64,000 nucleotides of DNA from CAYSFW01 sp964620675. GTDB taxonomy: Bacteria > Pseudomonadota > Gammaproteobacteria > UWMA-0217. This document shows, in pieces, positions 1 to 8,710 of the stretch. The stretch is from the NCBI GenBank assembly GCA_964620675.1, contig CAZUJU010000003.1, forward strand, positions 50,010 through 114,009, in the 5' to 3' direction. The notes beneath the pieces were generated by a model that saw only the letters and a list, made by a program, of their open reading frames with translations, did not search any database and was not told the DNA's origin. Position 1 is the first letter of the stretch, and each line of letters opens with the position of its first letter. A program made the translations under genes and the position numbers.

Positions 1-299
1 CGGTGCGGCATTTCGGCCGCCTGATCACGCTGCTCGATCCGGGTTTGAATATGGACTGGAAAGAAGCACGCATTCGCAATCTCATGATTGGCTTTGAACT
101 GATGCTAACGCCGATGCTGCGTAATCTCGCCGCGGCGCGTGATCGTCATGTCGAAATCCTCGATGCCTGCGCCGGGATGATCGACGCCGGGCAACTGCGG
201 CTCGAGGTTTCCTATCGGCTGCCGCTCAATGCGGCAAGCGAGGCGCATCGGCATATCGAATCCGGCCGCACGACCGGGAAACTGGTGTTGGAGATCTGA
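1..299 (+). CDS. C-terminal part of a zinc-type MDR alcohol dehydrogenase/quinone reductase
   Basis: Only the last ~98 residues are inside the window; the frame is open to the left edge, so the true start lies upstream. The stretch LNMDWKEARIRNLMIGFELM followed by an ending SEAHRHIESGRTTGKLVLEI is typical of the C-terminal end of medium-chain dehydrogenase/reductase proteins, where the substrate-domain strand and the 'GKLVL' terminal strand close the fold. The nucleotide-binding core and any zinc ligands are outside the window, so substrate and cofactor cannot be stated. A GTG near the left edge could be read as a start but would give an implausibly short protein. The product ends in a TGA followed by about 265 bases without a gene. 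Confidence 0.75.
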   Translation, partial: VRHFGRLITLLDPGLNMDWKEARIRNLMIGFELMLTPMLRNLAAARDRHVEILDACAGMIDAGQLRLEVSYRLPLNAASEAHRHIESGRTTGKLVLEI

Positions 300-500
300 T
301 GAGTTCAGACCTGAACGAGCGCGTCTGCCCCGCGCCGGATCAAGCCGCGGGACGTTACTTGGCAAGGGGCGCGCGATACCCGTGTCAGGTTGGGAGAGTC
401 GCGCGACCGTGATGGCGTCGCCGCGAAGCCGGATCGCGCGGGGCGGACCCACCAGCATCCGAGCGGAAGATTGCGATCGCGATTGTGATTGAACCTGGCA

Positions 501-527
501 CGACTCGCACCGTGACGGCGCGAGTCG
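501..527. terminator. 8-bp stem-loop between convergent genes, possible terminator
   Basis: CGACTCGC and GCGAGTCG pair perfectly around an 11-base loop in the gap between the oxidoreductase (plus) and the dienelactone hydrolase (minus), which converge here. There is no T-tract on either side, so intrinsic termination is uncertain. The rest of the 300-565 spacer is GC-rich and shows only a short GTTCAG-AC-CTGAAC palindrome at 303-316. Confidence 0.35.
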
Positions 528-565
528 CTGAGCGGTCGTGGGTCACGCGCCCGATGTCGCCATCT

Positions 566-1348
566 TCAAAATATTTCCTTTAAAAATAGCTGCATCTGCG
601 CCCAGGAGCGCTGATCAGCAGATGCGTCGTATTTCAGCGCATCCATTCCCATTTTGTCCGCACCGGGATTGGTGAAGCCGTGCTTGGCGCCGCCGTAGCT
701 TACGAACTGCCAATCGGCCCCGGCTTTTTCGAGCGCGGCCTGAAATTGCTGGACCCGCTCGGCCGGAACGAAACTGTCAGCGGCACCGTGGGCGATAAAG
801 ATACGGGATTTGATGTGCTTGCCTTGTTCGTCGGTTGCCGGCGGTAACGAGCCGTGAAAGCTGGCGACACCCTTGAGGTCGGCGCCCGCGTAGGCCATTT
901 GCATCACGGTTGCACCACCGAAACAGTAGCCGATCGCCGCCGTCTTGCCCGGATCCACCAATGGGCTTTTCTTGAGCTGCGCCAAACCGCTCATGGCGCG
1001 TGCCTGCCATTGCGCCTGATTCGCGGTGATCTGTTGCATCCAGCCTTTGGCCTCGTCGGCGTGCTCGGTGGCCTTGCCCGCGCCATACATGTCGGCCGCG
1101 AACGCGACGTAGCCGAGTTCGGCGAGCATCTCGGCGCGCTTACGCACATAGTCGTTCAGGCCCCACCATTCGTGCACCACCATGACGCCGGGCCGCGCGC
1201 CCTGCACCGCGTCGTCGTAGTAGAGGTAGCCGGTGAGTTGGGCGTCACCGTCGCGGTACTCGATCTTCTCGCTTTTGACCGCGGCTTGCGCCTGGATCGC
1301 CACCATCGCGCCGGACAGTACCAGCGCGCTCAGCAAGTGTTTCAGCAT
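566..1348 (-). CDS. Secreted dienelactone hydrolase family protein
   Basis: An alpha/beta hydrolase of 260 residues. The start at 1348 is chosen because it gives a clean signal peptide (MLKHLLSALVLSGAMVAIQA, then QA/AV) and has GGAG eight bases upstream; the frame runs further upstream without either. The catalytic triad is visible: Cys142 in GYCFGG (family nucleophile is cysteine), Asp191 in HGAADSFVP and His223 in KHGFTNP. Relatives hydrolyse dienelactone in chloroaromatic breakdown, but most periplasmic members have unknown physiological substrates. It stands alone, divergent from the POT transporter. The fold and secretion are well supported; the substrate is not. Confidence 0.88.
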   Translation of the reverse strand: MLKHLLSALVLSGAMVAIQAQAAVKSEKIEYRDGDAQLTGYLYYDDAVQGARPGVMVVHEWWGLNDYVRKRAEMLAELGYVAFAADMYGAGKATEHADEAKGWMQQITANQAQWQARAMSGLAQLKKSPLVDPGKTAAIGYCFGGATVMQMAYAGADLKGVASFHGSLPPATDEQGKHIKSRIFIAHGAADSFVPAERVQQFQAALEKAGADWQFVSYGGAKHGFTNPGADKMGMDALKYDASADQRSWAQMQLFLKEIF

Positions 1349-1417
1349 GCCTGTATCTCCGTTGGGTTGAAGTGACCGGGAGTTTAGCATCGCGGTGGCG
1401 CGCGGCACGTGAGTCCC

Positions 1418-1423
1418 TATAAT
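1418..1423 (+). promoter_or_regulatory. Candidate -10 box (TATAAT) of the POT transporter gene
   Basis: A perfect TATAAT lies 32 bases before the ATG chosen for the transporter. The matching -35 position (around 1395-1400) is poor, so an activator or extended -10 would be needed. If real, transcription begins near 1430, downstream of an alternative ATG at 1422, which supports the later start. Confidence 0.35.
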
Positions 1424-1454
1424 GGGCGGCGACACGCTGCGGAATAGATACTTA

Positions 1455-2903
1455 ATGAGTCTGCGCAATGCTCGCCATCCACGAGGTCTGTACGTTCTGT
1501 TCTTCACGGAAATGTGGGAACGTTTCAGCTATTACGGGATGCGGGCGCTCCTGGTGTTGTATCTCGTCAATGGCATGGAGGTGTCGCGCGAGAGCGCGCT
1601 CGGTATCTACGCCGCTTACACTGCGCTGGTTTATCTGACGCCGATATTGGGTGGTTACTTCGCTGATCGCTGGCTTGGTCAACGGGTCGCGGTGGTGATC
1701 GGCGGGATCGTCATGGCGATGGGACATTTCGCGATGGCGTTCGACGGCCTGCTCTACTACGGCCTCGGTCTGGTGGTTACGGGCAACGGCTTTTTCAAGC
1801 CGAATGTGTCGACGATGGTGGGCCGGCTCTACGAGCAGGATGACACTCGGCGCGATGGCGGTTATACGATTTTCTATATGGGGATCAACCTCGGTGCGTT
1901 TCTCGCGCCGCTGGTGTGCGGAACGCTCGGGGAAAAACTTGGTTGGCATTACGGGTTCGCCGCCGCCGGCGTGGGCATGCTGATCGGGCTGGTGGTGTTC
2001 CTGCGCGGGCAGCACGCGCTGGGATTTAGCGAAAACGGTCGCGCGGGTGCAGGTCTTAATCGGATCGAGTGGCTGGTGGTTGTCGCGGTCAGTCTGATTT
2101 CAGTGCTGGTGGTGAGTTTCTTTGTGTATACCGGGCCGATGATCGCGGCCGGCTGGCGAACCCTCGACGATCCGACCCGGGCCCTGCTGATCGTCGGTGT
2201 GTTGGGGCTGATCCTGTTGCCGGGAAAACTGCGTAAGAGCACCGCGCCAAACCCGCTGAGCTGGGACGACTACAAGCGGATTCTGGCGATCTTCGTGCTT
2301 GGGGTGTTCGTGGTGTTTTTCTGGATGGGCTTCGAGCAGGCCGGCGGCACCATGAATCTGTTCGCCGATCAGCATACCGACCGTGAGATCCTCGGCTGGC
2401 TCATGCCGGCGTCGTATTTCCAGTCGCTTAATCCGCTGATGATTTTATTGCTCGCGCCGGTGTTTTCGATCGTGTTCGTCTGGATGGATCGTACCCGCTT
2501 GGGGATGTCGGCTCCGGTAAAGATGGCGCTAGGTATGATCATTCTCGGGCTTGGATTTGTGGTGTTGGCGATCGCGGACGAGCGCGCGGCGGAGTTCGGT
2601 CAGGTCAGCCCATTGTGGTTGGTCGGGGTTTATCTGCTGCACACGGTTGGGGAGCTCTTTTTGTCACCGATTGGTCTGTCGATGGTCAGCCGACTCGCGC
2701 CGGTGCAGCTGGCATCTTTGCTGATGGGAGTCTGGTTTACCGCGGTCGCGATCGCCAACTATCTCGCCGGGTCGCTGGAGCGACTGCTCGCCGACAGCGG
2801 TACGTCGCTGTACTGGTTTCTGGTCTCCAGCTCGATCGGCGCGGGGGTGGCGCTCTTGCTGTTGACGCCGTTGATAAAGTATCTAATGGGAAATCGGGCA
2901 TGA
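1455..2903 (+). CDS. POT/PTR family proton-coupled di/tripeptide transporter
   Basis: An MFS-fold protein of 482 residues with about 12-14 hydrophobic segments. It carries the family signature ExxERFxYYG in the first helix (FFTEMWERFSYYGMRALLV), used for proton coupling, and the second signature around GNGFFKPNVSTMVG. Family members import di- and tripeptides across the inner membrane with protons. The ATG at 1455 is preferred over one 33 bases upstream because a TATAAT box overlaps the earlier codon. The gene is divergent from the dienelactone hydrolase. Peptide selectivity (DtpA-like or other) cannot be read from sequence. Confidence 0.9.
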   Translation: MSLRNARHPRGLYVLFFTEMWERFSYYGMRALLVLYLVNGMEVSRESALGIYAAYTALVYLTPILGGYFADRWLGQRVAVVIGGIVMAMGHFAMAFDGLLYYGLGLVVTGNGFFKPNVSTMVGRLYEQDDTRRDGGYTIFYMGINLGAFLAPLVCGTLGEKLGWHYGFAAAGVGMLIGLVVFLRGQHALGFSENGRAGAGLNRIEWLVVVAVSLISVLVVSFFVYTGPMIAAGWRTLDDPTRALLIVGVLGLILLPGKLRKSTAPNPLSWDDYKRILAIFVLGVFVVFFWMGFEQAGGTMNLFADQHTDREILGWLMPASYFQSLNPLMILLLAPVFSIVFVWMDRTRLGMSAPVKMALGMIILGLGFVVLAIADERAAEFGQVSPLWLVGVYLLHTVGELFLSPIGLSMVSRLAPVQLASLLMGVWFTAVAIANYLAGSLERLLADSGTSLYWFLVSSSIGAGVALLLLTPLIKYLMGNRA

Positions 2904-3067
2904 CAGTTCGCATGTTCGGCCTCTGATTTCCGAGTGAAAGTAACAAAAACAAGTCTTCCGAGCTCTGATCATACGGCGTTTAGTTTTAATTATATTAATA
3001 AAAAACATAACGTTAACTGAATTTTAGTAAAAATAAACAGCCCTTCCATTAGTATTCTTGAATTTGT

Positions 3068-3095
3068 CACCAACGAGCGTTTGAACTACGCTCGT
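3068..3095. promoter_or_regulatory. Candidate autoregulatory operator of the PsrA-like repressor
   Basis: Two overlapping dyads sit immediately before the regulator ATG. CCAAC-GAGC-GTTTGAA fits the PsrA-type pattern [CG]AAAC-N2-4-GTTT[GC] with one mismatch. ACGAGCG-N9-CGCTCGT (3073-3095) is a perfect 7-bp inverted repeat ending four bases before the start codon. No Shine-Dalgarno sequence is visible, so repressor binding or an RNA hairpin here would directly block expression. The preceding 2904-3067 spacer is strongly AT-rich and probably holds the promoter. Confidence 0.45.
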
Positions 3096-3099
3096 CAAT

Positions 3100-3903
3100 A
3101 TGCTTAAAGACACCAAAACCCACATTATGGACGTCGCCGAAGCCCTGTTTGCGAAGCAGGGTTTCAAGGCCTGCTCCCTGCGCACCATCACCCAGGAGGC
3201 CGAGGTCAATCTGGCGGCGGTGAACTACCATTTCGGCTCCAAGGAACGCCTGCTCGAGGCGATTTACGCGCGCAGGATCAATCCGATGAATGCCGAGCGA
3301 ATGCAGCGTCTGCATCAATTGCGCACGCAGTATGCTGATCAGACGATCCCGGTCATCGCGCTGGCGCGGGCGTTTGTCGAGCCGGCGCTGCGCTTGAGTC
3401 GCGAGGCCCGGCAACAGCAGTTCATTCGCCTGCTCGGGCGCTGCTATCTCGAACCGTCACTCGGCGTGCAACGCAACATTCGCGCGCTGTTCGATGAAGT
3501 GGTCAACAATTTCAAGGATGCGTTCGCTGCCAGTTTGCCCGAACTCTCCCGCGAAGAGTTGTACTGGCGCTTGCATTTCATGGTGGGTGTGCTGGCGTAC
3601 TGTATGGCAGGTACAGACATGATGCGGGTGATTGCTTCCAGTCATCTGAGTAACGGTCACGACACTGAGTTATTGGTGGATCGGTTGGTTGGATTCATCT
3701 GCCACGGGTTGAGCGGTGAGCGCGGCGCNNNNNNNNNNNNNNNNNNNNNNNNNNNNNNNNNNNNNNNNNNNNNNNNNNNNNNNNNNNNNNNNNNNNNNNN
3801 NNNNNNNNNNNNNNNNNNNNNNNNNNNNGCGGCTGGAGGAGGGCGTGACGGAGGGCGTGACGGAGGCCATGCCGTCGGAGCCGAGGCGGCATCGATTGAA
3901 TAG
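3100..3903 (+). CDS. psrA: TetR-family regulator, PsrA-like (fatty-acid responsive); 3' end crosses an assembly gap
   Basis: The N-terminal TetR helix-turn-helix (about residues 5-55) includes SLRTITQEAEVNLAAVNYHF-GSKERLL, the form found in PsrA. The ligand domain also follows PsrA layout: RLLGRCYLEP near 110 and ELYWRLHFMVGVLAYCMAG near 150-168. PsrA represses beta-oxidation genes and is released by long-chain fatty acids; the adjacent fadE and acyl-CoA ligase fit that role. About 209 residues are read before the 100-N gap, which is nearly the full family length. Residues after the gap (a Gly/Arg/Asp-rich tail) may be in the wrong frame or be an artefact, so the true stop is uncertain. Confidence 0.72.
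   Translation: MLKDTKTHIMDVAEALFAKQGFKACSLRTITQEAEVNLAAVNYHFGSKERLLEAIYARRINPMNAERMQRLHQLRTQYADQTIPVIALARAFVEPALRLSREARQQQFIRLLGRCYLEPSLGVQRNIRALFDEVVNNFKDAFAASLPELSREELYWRLHFMVGVLAYCMAGTDMMRVIASSHLSNGHDTELLVDRLVGFICHGLSGERGXXXXXXXXXXXXXXXXXXXXXXXXXXXXXXXXXXAAGGGRDGGRDGGHAVGAEAASIE
3729..3828. other. Assembly gap (100 N)
   Basis: Exactly 100 unknown bases, the usual placeholder for a gap of unknown length. It lies inside the last codons of the regulator and before fadE, so the regulator's true end and the fadE promoter may be hidden here. Confidence 0.99.
3838..3861. repeat. Two direct copies of a 12-base unit at the gap edge
   Basis: GGAGGGCGTGAC occurs twice in tandem with a partial third copy (GGAGG) directly after. 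A short high-GC tandem array is a common cause of an assembly break, so the gap probably hides more copies. Confidence 0.8.
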
Positions 3904-3927
3904 CTAGACCACCACGGGAGAACCGTC

Positions 3928-6390
3928 ATGAATGCGTGGTTCGGATTACTTGTCGGAGCGGGGTTGTTGGTCGGAATCGCGCGTACGACGTGGCCGGCTT
4001 GGGTCTGGTTTGTCTTGGCGGGTTTTGGACTTGCCGCCGGCGCGTTACTCGGCATTTTCGGCATCGTGAGCGCGCTGGTTGTTGGCGCCATGCTCGTCGC
4101 GCTGGCCGCCGTCGCGCTGGTGGCACCGCTGCGGCGGCGCGCCTTGAGTCAACCGGTGTTGGCGTGGGTGAAACATAATTTGCCGCCGCTGTCGGCGACG
4201 GAACGCACGGCCATCGAGGCCGGCACGGTGGGTTGGGATGCCGAACTGTTTCGTGGCCAACCCGATTTCGAAAAATTGTTGGCGCTGCCGCGTCCACGAC
4301 TCTCGCCGGAGGAGCGGGCGTTCCTCGATGGTCCGGTCGAGGAACTGTGTCGCCGCATCGATGACTGGCACATCACCCATGATCTGAATCGCCTGCCCGA
4401 CGAGCTTTGGACGTTGATCAAACGCGAGGGTTTCCTCGGCATGATCATTCCCAAGGCGCACGGCGGCTTGGGATTTTCCGCGCTTGGCCATTCGCAGGTG
4501 GTGATGAAGCTCGCCAGTCGCAGCGTCAGCGTTGCGGTGAGTGTGATGGTGCCGAACTCACTTGGACCGGCCGAATTGTTGCTGCACTACGGAACCCCGG
4601 CGCAGAAGAGTTACTATCTGCCGCGCCTCGCCCGCGGTGAGGAAATTCCGTGCTTTGCGCTGACCGGACCCGAGGCCGGCTCCGACGCCAGCGCGATTCC
4701 GGATTTCGGCATCGTGTGTCGCGGATTGCACGAGGGCAGGGAGGTACTCGGCCTGCGCCTGACTTGGGACAAGCGCTACATCACGCTGGGACCGATCGCA
4801 ACGCTGTTGGGTTTGGCATTTCGCGCCCATGACCCCGAGCACTTACTTGGCGACGATGAAGACCTCGGCATCACCTGTGCATTGATCCCGACGTCGACGC
4901 CGGGGATCGAGATCGGTGAGCGACATTATCCCCTAAACGCTGCGTTCATGAATGGGCCTAACCGCGGTCGCGATGTCTTCATTCCGCTCGACTGGGTAAT
5001 CGGTGGTGCGGCCGGCGTCGGCGATGGCTGGCGGATGTTGATGGAATCGCTCGCGGCCGGACGTGGGATTTCATTACCCGCCTTGAGCGTCGCCGGTGCC
5101 AAGCACTGCAGCCTTAGCACCGGCGCCTACGCGCGGGTTCGCAAGCAGTTCCGTCTGCCGATCGGCAAGTTCGAAGGGGTCGAAGAGGTTTTGGCGCGCA
5201 TCGGCGGCCTGACTTACATGATGGATGCAGCCCGCACGCTGACGACAACCGCGCTGGATCAAGGCGAGAAACCGGCCGTGGTATCGGCAATCCTCAAATA
5301 TCAACTCACCGAGATGATGCGGCAAGTCGTCAACGACGCGATGGACGTACACGGAGGCCGCGGCATCTGCATGGGGCCGAGTAATTATCTGGCGCGAACC
5401 TATCAATCATTGCCGATCAGCATCACGGTGGAGGGCGCCAATATCCTCGCCCGCAGCATGATCATCTTCGGTCAGGGTGCGATTCGCTGTCATCCCTATC
5501 TGATTCACGAGATCGAAGCCGCGCACGAAGCCGATCCGGCGCGCGCCGTAACGAATTTCGACGCCACGTTGATCCGCCACGTTGGCTACGCGGTGCGCAA
5601 CGCCGCACGTGCCTTGGTCTACGGTCTGAGCGGTGCTCGCCTGGCACCCGCGCCGGCGGCGGTTGCATTGCCGCAGTACTATCGGCAACTCGGGCGTTAC
5701 GCCAGCGCCTTTGCACTGACCGCCGATGCGGCATTGCTGACGTTCGGCGGCAACCTGAAGCGGCGCGAAAAGATCTCCGGTCGTTTCGCCGACGCGCTGG
5801 GATTTCTGTATCTCACCTCGGCGGTGTTGAAGCGGCACGAAGATCAGGGTCGCCCAGTGGCTGATCGCGCCTTCGTCGACTGGGCCATGGAGTACGGGAA
5901 TTATCGGATTCAGGAGGCGCTTGACGGCGTCATCCGCCACTTTCCGATCGCGCCGGCGCGCTGGCTGCTGCGCGCGCTGGTCTTTCCACTTGGGCGTTGG
6001 CAACATCCGCCGCGCGACGAGTTGGGACGGGCGATCGCGGCCGTGCTGATGGAGCCCGGAGAAGATCGTGATCGCCTGTGCGACGGCATTTTCCGCACCG
6101 ATGATCCGGGCGATATCACCGGGCGCATCGAAGCCGCGCTGAGCGCGACGCTGGCGGCCGAACCGATTGAGCGTCGTCTGGCCGAGCGCGGGATCAAACC
6201 ACAACTCGGCGAATCACGGCGCCGATGGCTGGAAGGCCTGGCGGCGCGTGGACTGGTTTCGGAAGCTGAAGCCGAGGTGTTACTTCAGGCTCAGCAACAG
6301 ATTCACGACGCCATTGCGGTCGACGCGTTTCCAGCAACGCTCGGCAATGCGAACCCGATAGAGGTAGACTCACATGAACAAGCCGCTTGA
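3928..6390 (+). CDS. fadE: Acyl-CoA dehydrogenase FadE
   Basis: At 820 residues this matches the large FadE class used by gammaproteobacteria for the first step of beta-oxidation (acyl-CoA to trans-2-enoyl-CoA with FAD). Two hydrophobic stretches in the first ~65 residues suggest membrane attachment. The FAD/substrate region CFALTGPEAGSDA (about residues 245-257) and MDVHGGRGICMGPSNYLAR (near 472-490) are characteristic, followed by the long FadE-specific C-terminal domain. GGGAG eight bases before the ATG supports the start. It overlaps the ligase gene by 17 bases, so the two form an operon. The electron acceptor (ETF or other) is not encoded nearby. Confidence 0.95.
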   Translation: MNAWFGLLVGAGLLVGIARTTWPAWVWFVLAGFGLAAGALLGIFGIVSALVVGAMLVALAAVALVAPLRRRALSQPVLAWVKHNLPPLSATERTAIEAGTVGWDAELFRGQPDFEKLLALPRPRLSPEERAFLDGPVEELCRRIDDWHITHDLNRLPDELWTLIKREGFLGMIIPKAHGGLGFSALGHSQVVMKLASRSVSVAVSVMVPNSLGPAELLLHYGTPAQKSYYLPRLARGEEIPCFALTGPEAGSDASAIPDFGIVCRGLHEGREVLGLRLTWDKRYITLGPIATLLGLAFRAHDPEHLLGDDEDLGITCALIPTSTPGIEIGERHYPLNAAFMNGPNRGRDVFIPLDWVIGGAAGVGDGWRMLMESLAAGRGISLPALSVAGAKHCSLSTGAYARVRKQFRLPIGKFEGVEEVLARIGGLTYMMDAARTLTTTALDQGEKPAVVSAILKYQLTEMMRQVVNDAMDVHGGRGICMGPSNYLARTYQSLPISITVEGANILARSMIIFGQGAIRCHPYLIHEIEAAHEADPARAVTNFDATLIRHVGYAVRNAARALVYGLSGARLAPAPAAVALPQYYRQLGRYASAFALTADAALLTFGGNLKRREKISGRFADALGFLYLTSAVLKRHEDQGRPVADRAFVDWAMEYGNYRIQEALDGVIRHFPIAPARWLLRALVFPLGRWQHPPRDELGRAIAAVLMEPGEDRDRLCDGIFRTDDPGDITGRIEAALSATLAAEPIERRLAERGIKPQLGESRRRWLEGLAARGLVSEAEAEVLLQAQQQIHDAIAVDAFPATLGNANPIEVDSHEQAA

Positions 6391-8269
6391 CCTCACGGCA
6401 ACCCGGCTCGACACCACCTCAGACGCGACTGCCTCAATGAATACGCAGATGCTCGCGCGCACGCAACCTCAAGAACAAGCCGGTCTCGATTACATTCCGG
6501 CCGCGCAGATGGACACGCTCCACGCGCTCTTTCGCGCCCGCGTGGCACGCTCGCCGGAAAAAATCGCCTACCGGCAGTTCGATCCGCAAACAAACCAATG
6601 GCTGAGCTATCGCTGGCGAGAAATTGACGAACGCGTGCAACACTGGCGCCGGCGTTTCGCGAGCGAAGGGCTGACTGTGGGTGACCGCGTCGCGATCCGC
6701 CATACCAACGGGATCAACTGGGTCATATTCGATCAGGCGGCACTCTCGCTGGGTCTGGTCACCGTGCCGCTCTACGTCGACGATCGTCCAGACAACGTCG
6801 CCTATGTCATTGAGGATTCGGGTGCACGGCTGGTCTATCTGGAACACGCCGAGCAGTGGAACAGCCAGCTTAGTGCATCGCAACCGTTGCAAACGCCGAT
6901 CCGCATCGTGGTTGAACGGGACACCCCGGAGGCTCCACTCGATCGCGGCGACCCCCGGGTCAAGACCCTGGCCGAGTGGCTCGAAGCGCCCGCGACGGGG
7001 CGCGAATTGCCGATCGCGTGCACCGCCGACGGGCTGGCCTCGATCGTGTATACCTCGGGGACCACCGGGCGGCCGAAGGGTGTGATGCTGACCCACGCCA
7101 ATATCGCGTCCAACGTGCGCGGCGGCCTGAGCAGCGTGAGTCTCTACGCGACCGACTCGCTGCTGTCATTTCTGCCGATGTCGCACACCCTGGAACGAAC
7201 CGCCGGCTACTACATGCCGATCATGTCCGGCTCCGAGGTGATTTTCGCGCGCTCGGTGGCGGAACTCGCCGAAGATCTGGTTAACCACAAGCCCACGGTG
7301 CTGATTTCGGTGCCACGGATTTACGAACGGGTCCATCTCAAGCTCCAAACCAAGTTGCAGGTCGGAAGTCCGCTCAAACGCAAGCTGTTTGGCCTTGCGG
7401 TCGAGACCGGATGGCTGCGTTTTCAGCACGAGCAGGGGCTCGTCGCCTGGTCGCCGCGGTTGTTGCTTTGGCCGCTGCTTGATCGATTGGTCGCCAGCAA
7501 GGTGCGTGAGCGCTTAGGTGGGCGCTTGCGTTTCGCCGTCAGCGGCGGTGCGCCACTTCCGGCGTCGATATCGCGCATATTCATCGCGCTTGGGATCAAC
7601 ATTCTGCAAGGATACGGCCTGACTGAAAGCAGTCCGGTGATCGCGGTGAATACACTGCAAGCCAATCGTCCCGATAGTGTCGGGTTGCCTTTGGACGGGG
7701 TCGAGGTCCGGATCATCGAAAATCAGGAGTTGATCGCACGCGGTCCAAATCTCATGCGCGGGTACTGGAACAACGACGCCGCCACCCATGCGACCATCGA
7801 CGCGGACGGTTGGTTGCACACCGGCGATCAAGCGCGTATCGACGAACAGGGCTTCATCTATATCACCGGGCGACTCAAGGAAATCCTGGTACTCGCCAAC
7901 GGCGAAAAAGTGCCTCCGGCGGATCTGGAGTCCGCCATCGTGGAAGACACGCTGTTTGATCAGGTCTTGATCATTGGCGAACAAAAGCCCTATCTATCGG
8001 CGTTGATCGTACTCAACGAAGAACAGATTGCTAGCATTCCCGAACTGGCCGGGTCATTGAGTGATCCGCGCGCCGAGGCCTATGTGCTGCGGCGCATCGG
8101 CGAGCGGCTCAGCGGTTTTCCCGGCTATGCACGGATCGTCAGGGTAGCGTTGTTGCTGGAACCCTGGACGGTGTTCAACGGTCTGGCAACGCCGACAATG
8201 AAGCTCAAACGTGCGACAATTCTTCAACGTTACGATCGCGAGGTAGCGCAGATGTATCAAGGGCATTGA
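6374..8269 (+). CDS. Long-chain acyl-CoA ligase (AMP-forming, FadD15/FAA type)
   Basis: A 631-residue adenylate-forming enzyme that activates fatty acids as acyl-AMP and then acyl-CoA. The phosphate-binding loop YTSGTTGRPKG is at about residues 226-236. The later ANL motifs GYGLTESSP, DGWLHTGDQARI and ITGRLKEILVLANGEKVPP are all intact. Sequence style resembles the eukaryote-like long-chain class (FadD15) more than E. coli FadD. Its start lies within the end of fadE, so translation is probably coupled and the pair feeds fatty acids into beta-oxidation. Chain-length preference cannot be read from sequence. Confidence 0.92.
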   Translation: MNKPLDLTATRLDTTSDATASMNTQMLARTQPQEQAGLDYIPAAQMDTLHALFRARVARSPEKIAYRQFDPQTNQWLSYRWREIDERVQHWRRRFASEGLTVGDRVAIRHTNGINWVIFDQAALSLGLVTVPLYVDDRPDNVAYVIEDSGARLVYLEHAEQWNSQLSASQPLQTPIRIVVERDTPEAPLDRGDPRVKTLAEWLEAPATGRELPIACTADGLASIVYTSGTTGRPKGVMLTHANIASNVRGGLSSVSLYATDSLLSFLPMSHTLERTAGYYMPIMSGSEVIFARSVAELAEDLVNHKPTVLISVPRIYERVHLKLQTKLQVGSPLKRKLFGLAVETGWLRFQHEQGLVAWSPRLLLWPLLDRLVASKVRERLGGRLRFAVSGGAPLPASISRIFIALGINILQGYGLTESSPVIAVNTLQANRPDSVGLPLDGVEVRIIENQELIARGPNLMRGYWNNDAATHATIDADGWLHTGDQARIDEQGFIYITGRLKEILVLANGEKVPPADLESAIVEDTLFDQVLIIGEQKPYLSALIVLNEEQIASIPELAGSLSDPRAEAYVLRRIGERLSGFPGYARIVRVALLLEPWTVFNGLATPTMKLKRATILQRYDREVAQMYQGH

Positions 8270-8710
8270 ATTAAGGCATCGAAATTGTCGTCAGGAAGTG
8301 GCGCGAACCTTGATGCGAGTAGATTGAACGGCGATAGGTTTCGCGACGGCAGCGGGAACGTCTTGGCGATGTTCGTTTGCGATTCATCGTAAGTTGTATT
8401 AGACAGATAAAAACACGCAACTTTATAAAATCTAAGGCATTTATTGACATTCCCGTAACAATTCCGGAAAATTCGGGCGTGAACAGACTGATAGGGCCAC
8501 TCGGGCCTTACGCCGCTTGATTAAAGATTGATCTGAAGTACCGCGTAGCGGCGCGAGCGATGAATAACTCATCATTTTCGATCGACGTAATGACACTGCT
8601 TTAGCTGTTACGCCATCCGTTCACAGAGCTGTAAGCTTGAAGTAAGCGGGAATCATCAGTATTCAAACCCGCATAAAATAACTCCTTTCGTTCGCTTCGA
8701 GGAATTTAAA
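8270..8710. promoter_or_regulatory. 440-bp spacer with candidate promoters for the Whirly-like gene
   Basis: No gene is seen. A perfect TTGACA (8444-8449) has GAAAAT 17 bases downstream, giving a possible long leader of about 230 bases. A second weaker pair, TTGAAG (8637-8642) and TATTCA (8660-8665) with 17-base spacing, lies closer. TTCCGGAA (8463-8470) is palindromic, and a short GGCC stem-loop lies near 8495. The length and AT-rich patches suggest regulated transcription. Confidence 0.35.

Noticed and set aside
229..492. Plus-strand open frame after the dehydrogenase tail
   Set aside because: Overlaps the real coding end, has no ribosome-binding site or family resemblance, and is rich in Arg/Ser as expected of high-GC noise.
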